Below are positions 50,978-62,946 of a DNA stretch of 64,000 nucleotides, piece by piece; the stretch's first letter is position 1; every line of letters begins with the position of its first letter. The stretch is from Malaya genurostris. Lineage: Eukaryota > Arthropoda > Insecta > Diptera > Culicidae. The position numbers were made by a program, and so were the translations under genes. The notes beneath the pieces are model-generated. The model saw nothing but the letters and a program-made list of their open reading frames with translations, was not told the DNA's origin and made no database searches. The stretch is from assembly GCF_030247185.1 (NCBI RefSeq), contig NC_080570.1:125852650-125916649 (forward strand), read 5' to 3'.

Positions 50978-52290
50978 GATATTTTTTTAGAATATTAGCC
51001 GTTGCACCGCCAGAAAGATGAACCGTTTGGTCGCTTGAGCAGTAGCCAACTGATTCGAAATAAGTATCTCACCTTTATCAGAGATAGTTTGTTGGCAACG
51101 ATGATGCTTCGGAAATGTGATTGTTTTACGGGACACGCTCCTACCCGCTTATCAATTGTGTACATTGATATATCAAACATTCAATGGCCAAGGTACGCTA
51201 TGGACAGCTTCCCACTGAAGTGCATGGTCGCGGCATTTGTTTATTAATACTGACATTTTTATTTATTGGCATTTTGTAAGTGCTGCGACTCTTTACTTGG
51301 GTCGCTTGTTTCCTAGGAGCAAGAATCGTTAGAATTTCATGTGTAATTGACACGTGATGTTTGTCACAATCTGCATATTCATTTAATCTACATTAATTTT
51401 ACTAAAACCTCGGAACTTCGAGATTCCCGATATGATCAGAGACATTGTGATGGAAATAATATCCAGTATAAAGATATTTCCACTTTGTTCTTTTTTCCAT
51501 AAATATATTCATTTCTTAAGGCAATTTGCATAAGTTTTTCTTCGCCGTAGCATCACTTTTACATATAAATCTTATCCTAATATAATACTAATATAGTCAC
51601 AACGATTTGAGCTTAATAAAACATATTCCTCTTAGTATTTAAATATCATATTATTTGAACCAAAAGATTAACTGCTATAAATTATAAAATAAGCTGAAAT
51701 TTTTATACATTTTGTTGTTGATTTCATAACCTATTTCGAGTTTGTTTTTATCAGCACATCATTTTAATTAAAATTTTGCAATTGGATGAACTAATGGACG
51801 CAGTAGGAGTCCGAACGAAGACTCAAAAGGGTCAATTAAAAAAATAAACGTCCACATTGTTCTTATAGTACCAGTATTGATTTCGGATTCCACTTGCTTA
51901 ACGAATGAAATATCGATAGATGAATTAGTTCCACTTGGTTTACTTCCAGGTACCACTTTTCTAATGGAAAGAATGCAGTCGAGCGTTGTAACTGTATTAA
52001 GAGATTACCCGAAAGATTGATACTCCTCATAGATCTTAAATTCAGCTTCTATCGAAAACACTTGAAATCAAAACATTTATTCCGAAACGTTGGCAGTTAC
52101 TCCGTTATTAATCAGAACCAATTGAGCTTGGAAAATTAAATTTTCTGAAACAACTTCCTTGGGAATAGAACATAGTTTCACATTATGTAAACTGCATTGA
52201 TCCCTGCATGCTGATCAATACCGACGCCGGCCACGTCCGAATGCAGATTTACTTGGGAAAGAAGGATTGTCAGTTCAATGCATGTTTCTA
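50978..52290. other. EcKinase 1 5' flank and unassigned DNA
   Basis: The region next to 50977 should hold the promoter. The frame at 51768-51956 (-) and the short plus-strand frame at about 52208-52326 look vaguely coding but match no family I know. Confidence 0.3.
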
Positions 52291-53556
52291 TCAGGTGTAC
52301 AACTTTGTTTCCGCCGTTTTCCGATAGGTGGCTGTACCGGCTGAGGCTGCTCAAAATACATAGATGATAATTTGTTTATTTGTTGCTATATAATCCATCT
52401 GACAATAGGAGTCTTAATAAATAAAGTAAACTAAACTAAAAATCATTCAACTTAGGCTAAATTATCATGAAACACAACACGAAAAAGGTCAAGTAGCTTA
52501 CGATAAAACAAATTGAACGACAAATTAAAATCAAAAAACTCAGCGAACTCGTTGAATTGTCGACATATGGATCTAAATGGCTCATGCTGTCCGTATACAG
52601 TATACTGTGTTTCAAGGAGCAAGAAATTACGCTGTCGAAGAGATCTTTCTGGAGCATACATATTCAGACGTTCGAGTAATGCGGGACAGTCAACAGCACC
52701 AAGAAGCAATTTCGCTGCGAATGTAGCTTGAGCATATGTCCTTCTTAATTCCAGGGGTTCAATGCTTAAGAGACGGCAACGATCCTCATATGACGGTAGC
52801 TGTATGGGGTCGTTCCAGGGTAGAAGTCTCAATGCGTATCTCACAAATTTGCGTTGCGCTGCTTCAATCCTCAATATCCAATTTGAATGATATGGACACC
52901 AGACAATCGCGTTCGACTCAAGCACTGACCGTACCAGCGAGCAGTATAATGATCGTATGCACAAAGGATCGCGAAACTCGGAGGAAATTTTAAATATGAA
53001 TCCCAATGCCTTTAAAGTGAGTGTGTACAGTGCATAACCATAACCATGGTTATGGTTTGTATTTGGTGGGATCAGCTCGGTGTGATTTACTACGAGCTCT
53101 TAAAACCGGGTGAAACCATCACAGGAGATCGCTACCGAACGCAACTGATGCGCCTTAGTCACGCGCTAAAAGAAAAGCGGCCACAATATCAAGAGCGACA
53201 TGACAAAGTCGCAAAAGTGGTCAAAAATACCTGGAAACGCTGAAATGGGAAGTCTTGCCCCACCCGCCGTATTCCCCAGATGTCACCCCTTCTGACTTCC
53301 ACCTATTCCGTTCGATGGCACACGGCCTGGCAGATCAACATTTTCAATCCTTCGAAGAGTTGGAAAAATGGATTACTTCATGGATAGCGTAAAAAAAACT
53401 CCTTTTTCGAGCCGGGATCCGAAAATTGCCGGAAAGATGGGACAAAGTTGTCGCTAGCGACGGCCATGCTTTGAATAATACATCCGTAAGCACTTTTTCG
53501 CAATAAAGCTTTTAATTTTGAAAAAAAAAACGACGGAGTCAAAGTTGTACACCTGA
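52291..53556 (+). mobile_element. mariner element interrupted by a retrotransposon
   Basis: Terminal repeats TCAGGTGTACAACTTTG (52291) and CAAAGTTGTACACCTGA (to 53556) are flanked by TA on both sides. The right part encodes a mariner catalytic core on the plus strand: WWDQLGVIYYELLKPGETI, RLSHALKEKRPQY, then in other frames LPHPPYSPDVTPSDFHLF and a degraded C-terminus. The second catalytic Asp region (HDNAR) is missing. The total of 1,266 bases includes a nested LINE fragment, so the mariner itself has lost about half its length. Confidence 0.85.
52440..53020 (-). mobile_element. non-LTR retrotransposon 3' fragment nested in the mariner
   Basis: A minus-strand open frame (53006-52452) encodes the C-terminal part of a LINE ORF2: LGxIFK-like start, LYCSLVRSVLESNAIVWCPY, RIEAAQRKFVRYALR, LPSYEDRCRLLSIEPLELRR. 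This block follows the reverse transcriptase in I/Jockey-type elements and fits downstream of the fragment at 1-640. AT-rich AATAAATAAA-like sequence at about 52375-52430 would be its 3' tail. It is 5'-truncated as usual. Confidence 0.8.
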
Positions 53557-53558
53557 TA

Positions 53559-54840
53559 CTAGAAACCGGGGAATCTTCTGCCTTCCCGAGTAAAGTCTAA
53601 CATCAAAATGAGAACGAATTGAAATCTGATTATGATAGAAACATCAGATTGAAATCCTAATATGATATCGACTCATCAAACTTTCAATTAAAGGCAAAAG
53701 TTTTGTGAAACTCAAAAAAAGAAAATATTAAAATCAACAACTTAGTGAATCCATTGAATTGGTTTATAAGACCAGTGCCCTATGCATTGAACCGCCAACC
53801 CGGGACAAGGCAAAAAATAATTTTGTATCACTTGTCCACTTGCTGCCAACACAAATCGTTTGAGGGTAATTTCTACTGGACTCGACGGATTGTGAAGTGC
53901 AGTGGAAGGCGCAATTACCGAACGTAAATATGTTGAAAATTCGGTAAAAAATTACCGAATTCTGCGAAATTTTCTAAGTGTGTACACATTGCTTTAACGT
54001 GAGATGACACACCACTACTGAAAAAATGAAATAAACTCTCGCAAATGGGTTTGCTGCAGACCAATTTTAGATTTTCAGCTTGAATCACACGATTGGCTTG
54101 CAAAAGCATAACTCAAAACAATCCAGCGCTTTCTATGTTTTACTTTATGAATCAAGAACACGATGTGGTTTTCCAAAATTACATACAATGCAATATTTCC
54201 TCAAATAATCTTTCGGAATGGATAAAAACTTTCGTATTCGTAAAACTTTTATGTGAAAAGTACCCTTCAACTTCTTTAATACTGAACTATATTTAGATAT
54301 TGATGCAAACTGAGGTTATGTAATCAATCAAATCATAATCAAAATGTACACGACTGCTTTGTGAAATAAATGGCCAGACCTATTATTTCAGTACAGATGC
54401 AACAAGAAAAATCAATATTATTAATCTGTTGGCCATCCCGCATGCGGAAAAATAAGATTTATTCTCAAACGAAACATTTAAATAAGTTGATTGAAATTCT
54501 AATTAGAAGAAATCAATGTTTTTCATCCCTGTTCTAAAAAACTTATTCACCGATTTTTTAAATTTCAACCGCAAATAAATGAAAATTCACTGGAGAATAT
54601 ATATTCATATGTATTTTGACAGCTTCATTCGAAAACATCAACGTTTGCACTACGGCGCTATCTACTTGTCGAACTGTCGTTAGAAGGCTAATTGACTCGT
54701 AAATTTTCACACAATGGTATGCAGATGGCACTTCGTTCAGTTGATTTCGTTTAATTTTGGGCCGTAAATTCGCATCGATTGACGTCGTTTCATTTTGGGC
54801 AGTACATTTACTTTTTTCGTCGCTTGAACATTGTTTATTA
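53559..54840. other. unassigned interval with a family N fragment
   Basis: Contains a family N-like piece at about 53890-53990 (AATTACCGAATTCTGCG...AAGTGTGTACACA). No gene is recognised. Confidence 0.35.
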
Positions 54841-55170
54841 GCAGCTCTTACACGAGACAATATTATTGTCAATACAAGGAGTATTGACAATACTTTTGAT
54901 CGTGTAATGGAAACTTCATTGGATTGACGAAAATATTGTCAAAAAATCAAAACTGCTCATCAATCCGACAATACTTTTTCTCCAGAGAGGAAACTGTCAA
55001 ATATGTACAATGGACTCTTCTCTCAATGTTTCAATGTTCAGTTGCAATATTTGAAGCTTCAAACGCTTAATTATTTCGAAAAATGCGGACTCAAGTTACC
55101 AAGTCAATTGGATTGACGGTACTGACAATACTTTGGATTGACAATAATATTGTCACGTGTAAGGGCTGCT
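54841..55170. mobile_element. MITE with 39-bp terminal inverted repeats
   Basis: AGCAGCTCTTACACGAGACA at the left is the near reverse complement of TGTCACGTGTAAGGGCTGCT at the right. Complementarity continues through ATATTATTGTCAATACAA / TTGGATTGACAATAATAT. Inside are more ATTGACAATACTTT blocks. ATT flanks both sides, a possible 3-bp target duplication. Length 330 bases, non-coding. Confidence 0.75.
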
Positions 55171-55343
55171 ATTGGCGTGAATCAGCAATGTCTAATAAAT
55201 AACACTTTTCAATAATCAACTACGACAGCTGCACTATCACTCAAAATAACTGTGTCGATCAATTACTTTACTAAAATTTGCCTGATACACATTGAAATAA
55301 GACTGTTTTAAGGGCAACATCCAGACACCGCATCGCACTCTCA

Positions 55344-55805
55344 ATGATGCCAACCTATTATGTTTTCCGAGATTCATTAAGTAGATTTACTGATATTTCG
55401 ACAAAGCACATCTTCTTGCCGAGATTTGGCAAAATTTGGCTAGATATCCGTCATTTACGTTTTACATTTTACATAACTGGCACTACGCAGTTATTTTCTG
55501 ACAAAATATTTCGGAAAAATTTCCGGTGGTCATTAGAAAAAAATAGAATTAGTCATGAATTAGCTGAAGACTCAGTAATTAGTAAATCTCACTTAGTTGC
55601 TTTTTCCGAACATTGCAGTAATGGTTATGTCGAACAGACAGTAAACATTTTGCTGACAATTTCGGTAATAACTGACGTTTGTCAAATTTGAGATTGACGA
55701 GACTCTGCAATTTTATTTTTTGCCGAGATGACTACCGAGTACTCGGCGGAACAAATCTCGGCAATCGTTTTGCCGAGATTCAGCGAAAAAAATAAGTGTG
55801 TACAT
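55344..55805. repeat. dispersed repeat family N, copy
   Basis: Contains CTTGCCGAGATTTGGCAAAAT, GCTGACAATTTCGGTAATAA, TTTTGCCGAGATGACTACCGAG and ends TTGCCGAGATTCAGCG...AAGTGTGTACA. The open frame over it is a by-product of its composition. Confidence 0.5.
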
Positions 55806-55882
55806 CGTATTTGACATGACATTTGCTCGTTTGAAACAAAGCTTCCAAACGAACAGCTGGCGTCACTCTGGTCATAGGCACT

Positions 55883-56245
55883 CTACCATCGTCTTGTAAT
55901 TCCGCAACCGGAAGTAGGATCCGCCTTTCGTTGGATGCTAATTTTGTAGAAATGTGTCAATCCATCGCTGAGAAAAGTAAGTTCCGTTTTTGAGTTTGTG
56001 AATAGCATTCCCCGGTAACTGGTATAACCGAAGTGGGTTCGTTTGACCGTCAAGTGACGAGGTCTATAGATTTGAGCCCAGTCTTGAAATAAAGTTTCGT
56101 GTTTTGAATCGCCGCTCTGTATAACTGTATTTTCAACACTCTTCATCCTGTAATTCCCGAAAGTCGAATTCGGATGAAATTCAGGAGTTTTGTATGAGAC
56201 CTAAGTTTGTGAAAATCGATCCAGCCATCAATGAGGAAAGTAATT
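55883..56245. repeat. CCGGAACCGG dispersed repeat
   Basis: Modules TGTAATTCCGCAACCGGAAG, AATCCATCGCTGAGAAAAGT, CTGTAATTCCCGAAAGTCG and AATTCAGGAGTTTTGTATGAG; same family as 11500-12240. Confidence 0.6.
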
Positions 56246-57944
56246 AAAATTTATCAAATTGAATAGGGGAGACCGGGGCTAGACAATACTTCGGGTTGAA
56301 CCGGGTGTTTTTTTTGTCGTGAATACGACTTACTTTACTATGGGGTGCCTTTTCAAAATTAGCCATATGGAAGAATGGGCAGAACTTAATCGTGAATATC
56401 TCGACTTGTATTAATGGTAGCAACATAATTCTTTCAGCATTTCATCAAAAATATGATCAGGAATTTAGGATAATATTTTGAACAGTGTGAGATAACCACA
56501 AACAATTCAAAAATTAAGTTTTCTCAAAATTTGAAAACAATGCGGAAAACTCTTTACTTGCGCTTGGGTTTTTCGCGCAAGGACGACGATTTTGAGGTAG
56601 TCAGGCACATATCTTCAACTGAATGCGTATAAAAGGGGAACCGTGGTGAAAATCGATCATTTCTGCGTGGTTAAAACCTCAAACGCTCAGGTCGCAACTC
56701 TTATTTGCTTTTCGGTAGTCGTAACGGGGAAGTTCAAGTTTCAGATTTTAGTTCCGCAATATAGATTTTCGGAACTGAAATTGCAGTTCAAGAATTGAAA
56801 CTGGATTCTGAGTCTGTTATTGGTTCTAAATTTAGTTCTTGAACTCAGGGTCCATAGAATACTCCTAAAGAATTAAGCGGAAATTTACTTTACTGTACTA
56901 TATACAACCCATTCTGGTATTCATGGCGAAAAATTGTCTTCAAGTTCCAGAGCTTAGTTCCGGAATATGGGTTTAGAATTCAGAGTCTGCGTGCTGAACT
57001 AACTCAACTCGTCACTCTCCATCACGAACGCTTTCATAAAAAGTTATTTCCAGAGCCACTATTATTTTATTATAAAGAACTATACTGCTTATTTCATATT
57101 TAATTGCGTTTCAGAATGTTTAATGTAACTAATCTGTAATTTGGTCTAAGCGCATCGTTTAAATTTCTAGTGATGAAACAGGGGAAAGTTGCACAATTCA
57201 AACAATCGATCAACTACCAATTCGAATTCGGAAGCATAAATAAAGCGTGTCATATTCGTATTCACGACATCCAGTTATGTCTCTGACATTACACACCCGT
57301 ACTTTTTTCCTACGGAACTAAACAATAATATAATATTTGTTTAATGATATAAACTTATTGGAATGAAACTCTCGATTAGTAAAAATATACTTAGTTGCTA
57401 ATTTAGACAATATCAGCACAAACTGAGAATCATTGTATTCTGAGATGATTCTGACTTTCACTAGCTTAGCTTTCGATAATAATACACTGAAAAAAATTGA
57501 CTTGGACAAGGAAAGGGCTTTTTTCAAATAACTTTTTTTTCTTAAAAGTGTTCAACTTGAATTTTGGACGGAAGTTTGGGAACATGATTCTTTAAATTAG
57601 AACTAAATTTCATCCAAATCAAAAATGGTGTTTTGACGAGAACACGTCTTACTTTACCATTGGGGCACTTTTTCAAAATTCACTCTGTACAAGAATGGGC
57701 AAAACTTAATCGTGAATCGTTGTTGTATTTAACGCAACAAAATATTTTCCTCCATGTCATGGGAAATGTGATCAGTAATTCATGATAAAATTTTCAATGC
57801 TATGAGATAATCACAAAGAACTAAAATTTGAAGTATTCTAAAATGTTTGGTATAAACGAACATTAAGGTGAAATTCAGTGCAAAATTTCAACCGCATAAA
57901 TTGAACGAATCATCGGACAAAGCGTATCATGCAAAACCGACATA
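56246..57944. other. repeat-rich unassigned interval
   Basis: Holds GGGGAGACCGGGGC (about 56268), a GTCGTGAATACGACTTAC repeat copy (about 56315), a TTCGGAACTGAA-type degenerate array (56725-57000), a TTCGTATTCACGACATCCAG repeat piece (about 57255; related at 14480, 60505 and 63665) and another ACACGTCTTACTTTACCA copy (about 57645). No gene is recognised. Confidence 0.4.
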
Positions 57945-58745
57945 CACACTTAAAACCGATTTTCGAGCTCGGCATTTTGAAATGCCGAAGTAGATCGGCA
58001 ACACGACGATTTGCTGATTGTTCAGTAATCCACATGCTCTTTTTCAGAATTCGTTAAAGTAATACGCGGATATCTCAGTAAAGCGCGTACTTTTGCCGAA
58101 GTTTGGCATAATATTATTCTGTACTTGTCAGTAAACATCAAATATACCGGAATCAGCAAATCTGTTTGCCGAGATTTCGAACAGTGAGATAGTTTTTACT
58201 GAAACTCGTTGAGACACTTGTCATCTAATGTCTCTTTTTCGATTTTGCAAAGCACCACGTCGCCATTGCTCGTGGAATTGGAAAACCTTGGAAAAAGGAA
58301 AACAGATTGTTTATACTTCATTACAAGATAAGTGAAATAAGAAAACTATCGGCTTCGCAAATTTAATTATTAATATCTACTTATTTTCAGGTAGGTGCGT
58401 TGAGGAGCACTACAAAAAATTGACTTTAGGCGTGATGTTTTCTTTTTTGTATGCTAGAATCAAATGAACCTAATAAAACACCATCTTTCTCCAACGTTTG
58501 ATTTTGTGAGTTATTTTACATACAATAATAACGAAAAATCCATTCCACGTTCGGTTACTGATGACTCGGTAATTCATGATTCAATCCTGATCGCTTTTGC
58601 CGAACTAACAATAGAATTTCTGCTGACAATTTCGGCAATAATTGACATTTCAGGATTGCCGAAATTCTCAGTAGTTATACATTTTGCCGAGACGATTACC
58701 GAGCACTCGGTTGTGCAAATCTCGGCATGAATAATTTTTAACACA
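57945..58745. repeat. dispersed repeat family N, two-part copy
   Basis: 57945-58200 runs from ACACACTTAAAACCG to TTGCCGAGATTTCGAACAGTG. 58440-58745 ends CAAATCTCGGCATGAATAAT...ACACACGACT. The two outer ends are loosely inverted to each other, so it may be one element of about 800 bases with an unrelated middle. Confidence 0.5.
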
Positions 58746-59181
58746 CGACTTTATAACCAAAAATTTTCCAAGTAGTTATATACATATTTCCGTAAGAATG
58801 GAAATTGATCCGCATGTTCTTAGTTTCAGCCGGTCAATGTTATTGTGATATTAATTCCAAACTTAAATTTAGAAATCCTCGATGACCACAAGCGTTTTTT
58901 TTTAATTTATGAATAATTTGAATATTGGGTTTTCAATGTCATCGTAATCAGTAATATTAGGTGACATCACAAATCAACTCGTGGTGAATAAAGTTCATTC
59001 TTGACAGTTGACGGTGGTTTGTTTACGTTTTCATTAACACGTATCCAAAGTTGAATGAATATGTAAACAAACTATCTTTAGATGTCAAATGATGTTGATT
59101 CAGCGAATTTTGTGAGATTATGTCATATTCGTGTAAAACCTAATACAACCCTATAATTTTTGCACTCGTGTGTTCCGCCTA

Positions 59182-60391
59182 ACGGGTGGCAACTAAAATT
59201 TTGGAATTTCTTTCTCAAGCTGACAAAAAAAGACAAACATACTTGGAGAAGATATGATTTATTTAAATTAAAGATACAACAATGAACAGAAAAAAAATTA
59301 TTGAACATTTGAAAACGGTCCGTAATCGAATGATTCTACTAATCAATTGTTAGCAATTCGTGGCTCTCCAGTTATTTTTGTACACCAAGGAGCTCAAAAC
59401 CCCGAAGAAATCTTCGATTGGGCGACACTGAGGTAGACTTATCGGGTTGTGGTTTTTGGGTACAAATGGGATAGAATGGGTATTCAGGAACGATTGTGTT
59501 TTTTTGGCGTAATGCGATGACGCTTTATCCGGCCAAAACACGTATTGCCTATCAGCATGATGTTTTTGAAAAAACTGGATCAAAACTTTCTACAAACATT
59601 CGTTCTGGTACACATCTTGATTGATTGCCAAACCATGGCTTAGAAATGCCTTTCTCGGAAATGACAATGTACAGCATCACTTTCTGTTCAAACTTATGTT
59701 TAAACTAATATTTTATGTTCGGATATTCAGTAGAACTATCCGTTGAATAGTATCGATCGTTTGCGGGAATCTGCATCTTCGAAAGAGGGAAATAACTTTC
59801 GTCGTCCAAAACAAAACTTTTTCCGGAAAAATTTTTAACCAACCAGCGGCATTGGGAATTCAGCGTTGAAATCTGTGCGTCAGTATATCCCGGGGCTCGT
59901 GTCTTCTTTCGGTACTTTATTCCGAGTCTTTTCAATGTTTTGCAGATGTACTGGTGAGAACAGTTGAACTTTTTTGCGGCATCCTTTTGACTCAGTGAAT
60001 CCTTGTTGTTGAAGGCACGAGAAAGAGAACGAAGTCCTTTTGTGTCCATAATTTTGGCTGGTCTTCCACTACCTTCCTTACGAGCAGTTGTTGGGCATCT
60101 TAGGATATTGTAAACTGTCGAAGCCGCAACATTTTTGCTTTTAAAATGCTGTACCGTATACTATTTGCCGAGATATCTGTGCAGTTCGTAGAACTGTACA
60201 ATGCGCTCGTGAAATACTTCTTGTTTCGACGGGATTTTGAGCAAAACTGAGCAAGCATGAACAAAACAGAAAATACTAGCAGAAAGAGGAGAAAGAGAGC
60301 TAACACATACACACTCTTAGTTCTTTATGAGCTCGTTTGTTGTTGAGCATACAGGCCTCGAAAAAAATCCAAAATTTTAGTTGCCACCCGT
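59182..60391 (-). mobile_element. ITmD37E (DD37E) transposon, complete ends, dead transposase
   Basis: Terminal inverted repeats ACGGGTGGCAACTAAAATTT at both ends, flanked by TA (59180-59181 and 60392-60393), total 1,210 bases. On the minus strand the transposase reads ERIVQFYELHRYLGK-stop, ASTVYNILRC, GSGRPAKI, then an open stretch (60049-59705) with LVKNFSGKSFVLDDESYF holding the first Asp. After frame loss come VMLYIVISEKGISKP and YVFWPDKASSHYA (second Asp) to QCRPIEDFFG (Glu). I count 37 residues between that Asp and Glu, hence DD37E, a group described from mosquitoes. Stops and frameshifts inactivate it. Confidence 0.88.
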
Positions 60392-60393
60392 TA

Positions 60394-61558
60394 ATACCGT
60401 AACAATTTTGCAAGTGGAGCATTGAAAGTTTGCAAAATTCACACAATCAACTAGAACGTACGAATAAAGATACTTTAAAGAGCTGAAAAGGCATGACAGT
60501 TATATTCGTATTCAGGTCATCCAGTTATGCCGAATTATTAGAACTGTCGTCGTTAAAATATTAAATATTATGAAACTTTTTTCGATAATTATTTTCATAT
60601 TCCGACAGTTTGACAATAAAAGAACGAACAATTTTGTCCAATAATAAATCACATTTTCTGAATACTTTTCACAGGTGGATTGAGAAGAAAAATTCCATGT
60701 CGCAAAAGGCGACAAACAGAGATCCATTATTATTACTGGTAATCTACAAACATTTCATATAAATTTGCATTGATTTTATTCCCTGTCTATAATGAAAATG
60801 ACAGAATAATTATAAATAGAGATATTTTGCTTGGATGTTATAAATTCTTATCAGATTGATCAAAGATGTGTAATTTGTGTTTCGTGCTGTAAGTCGATAA
60901 CTCAGAACTTGCACTAGAATCTGTGAGAGATTTGAAATCATGTTTGTCTCATATTTGCAAGTGATTAGCAAATAGCAAATACCCGGCGAGCGGTTTAGAA
61001 AATGAGTTATCAAAGCTTATAGCAACAGACAAGAGTAAACAATGACATTTTTCTCTCTCGAACACACTGAGAGAAAAAAATGCATTTCGGTTTCAAACTA
61101 TAACTTATCATAACCGTATACACTAATTCATCTGAACTCCCCCCTTAATCTCATACCTTTGAACTGAGCTATCTCTGTTCGAAGTATTGGCTTAAGGTAA
61201 GAGGTATAAAGTTGTTCAATCATTTCAAACCTACTTCTTATAGTTGAAGCGTGGATTTGGCATATATTTCGATTAACAACAATAAATATCTGGGTTCGAT
61301 GCTAGGTACCGTTTTGTTATTTTAGGCATGCGGGATTTATCTGCGTGTACATTCGAGATATCCGGTAACAGCGGTAATGATCTTAGCTTTTATCGTTATC
61401 ATTAGGTTAAAATGGGCTTTCAGTAGTCCAGTATGTAATTACAGTATGATAATTTCAATGAGTCTAGCTCATTAGAAGACAACATTGGCACTATGCCGGG
61501 TACTATGTAAGTTCCTAACAAACCGAAACAATAGAACAGTTATCGTTCACCAACCAAC
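60394..61558. other. unassigned interval upstream of EcKinase 2
   Basis: No gene is recognised. The end of the interval should contain the EcKinase 2 promoter and 5' UTR. Confidence 0.3.
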
Positions 61559-62946
61559 ATGAGTAGCACTAACCTAAACGGTTTAATACCACAGTATCTC
61601 AATGAAACTTTTATTCGTACATCGCTTGAAAACGGTCTTGATCAGCCAAATTTGGCACGAATTGAAATTCTCAAATTTCTCGTTCGAAGTGCTACAACGG
61701 CAGGCGACAACTATCTGAGTGATGTTTTCAGAGTATGGGTTCGATATAATCGGCTACCGAACGGTCCGACGGAAGATGTCTCCTTAATAGTGAAATGTAT
61801 GCCCGATGTTGGGTATCGTGGTAACATCAACGAACAGTTGAATGTTTTTGAAAAGGAGGTTAATATGTTTCGAAATATTATTCCCGAATTAACTGATCTG
61901 ATCAGGGGTGAGATGTTAGCAGCCAGGTATGTAACAGCTAACCAACCGGTTTTTTGTGCACTTTGAGTACATTACGGAAGTAATTCTAGGATATTCTACG
62001 CCACTGCCGATCCCGTTCAAATGATCGTCTTTCAAGATCTAAACGCCCTTGGTTTTAAAATGGCAGATCGATCAGCTGGTGGACTGGACTTCGATCATTG
62101 TGCGATGATAATGCGTAAAATCGCAAGATTTCACGCATCCTCGATGTTGCTGACCGCCAGCAGTGTTACAAAGTTGAAGGAGGTGGAGAAACAATTCGAA
62201 TACGGGTTTTTGAATCCCCACGTGCCGGAGAAAAGCAATACACTCCTAAACATATTTGCTCACGGGTTGGAAACATTGATTGGTTGCGCCGAAAAATGGA
62301 AGAATTTTGATCAGGACATATTGGCGAAACTGAAAAATTTGAAATCATTCTACAAGGACCGTATTGTGAAGTGTTTAAATCAGCAATTTTCCAACGGCTA
62401 CAAAGTGATCAATCATGGTGACTTGTGGATCAATAATATACTGTTCCAGTATGACTCTAGCGGCAAACCGAAGGACGCCGTATTTGTTGACTATCAACTG
62501 AGTTGTTACACAAGTCCGGGAATTGATTTAAATTACTCGCTAGTGAATTGCCCAACGTGTGATGTTCGTGAGTATCAACGTGACAATTTAATTATGGAAT
62601 ATCACAAAAGTCTGGAATCAACGTTGAAGGGGCGATATGAGAAAATTCCAACGCTGGCAGACGTTCAGAACGAGATCAAACGAATGGGATTCTTCAGTAA
62701 GTCTAACTCATGTTATTAAATTGTGGTCTACTGAATTGGCATCTTTCAGGTGTTATGGCTGCAATATTAATCCTGCCCTTGGTGACAATGGAGAAGAATA
62801 CTGAGGGTCTTGATGTGAGCATCGAAGCACTGGTTGACAAAGAAAATGCCGAGAAACTACGAACATTTCAGTACAATGGACTACGCTATCGGGAATCCAT
62901 AACGAAACTGCTGGACCGTTTCAACAGGGAAGGATTACTTGACTGA
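61559..62946 (+). CDS. EcKinase-like (CHK/DUF1679 family) kinase 2, three exons
   Basis: Paralog of the gene at 49.6 kb. Exons 61559-61926, 61990-62696 and 62750-62946 join in phase (GTATGT and GTAAGT donors; CTAG and TCAG acceptors) to 423 aa. MIVFQDLNALGFKMADR opens the C-lobe. NHGDLWINN (HGD at about 265-267) is the catalytic loop, AVFVDYQ has the metal-binding Asp290, and SPGIDLNYSLVNCP follows. The C-terminus (FNREGLLD) aligns with FNDKKLLDL of kinase 1. No defect is seen. Possible AATAAA signals are at about 63122 and 63180. As for kinase 1, the substrate is unknown; ecdysteroid or xenobiotic phosphorylation is an inference from the family. Confidence 0.92.

Noticed and set aside
53021..53060. 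Short palindrome around AACCATAACCATGGTTATGGTT as an operator
   Set aside because: It lies inside the decayed mariner/LINE nest and has no nearby gene to regulate.
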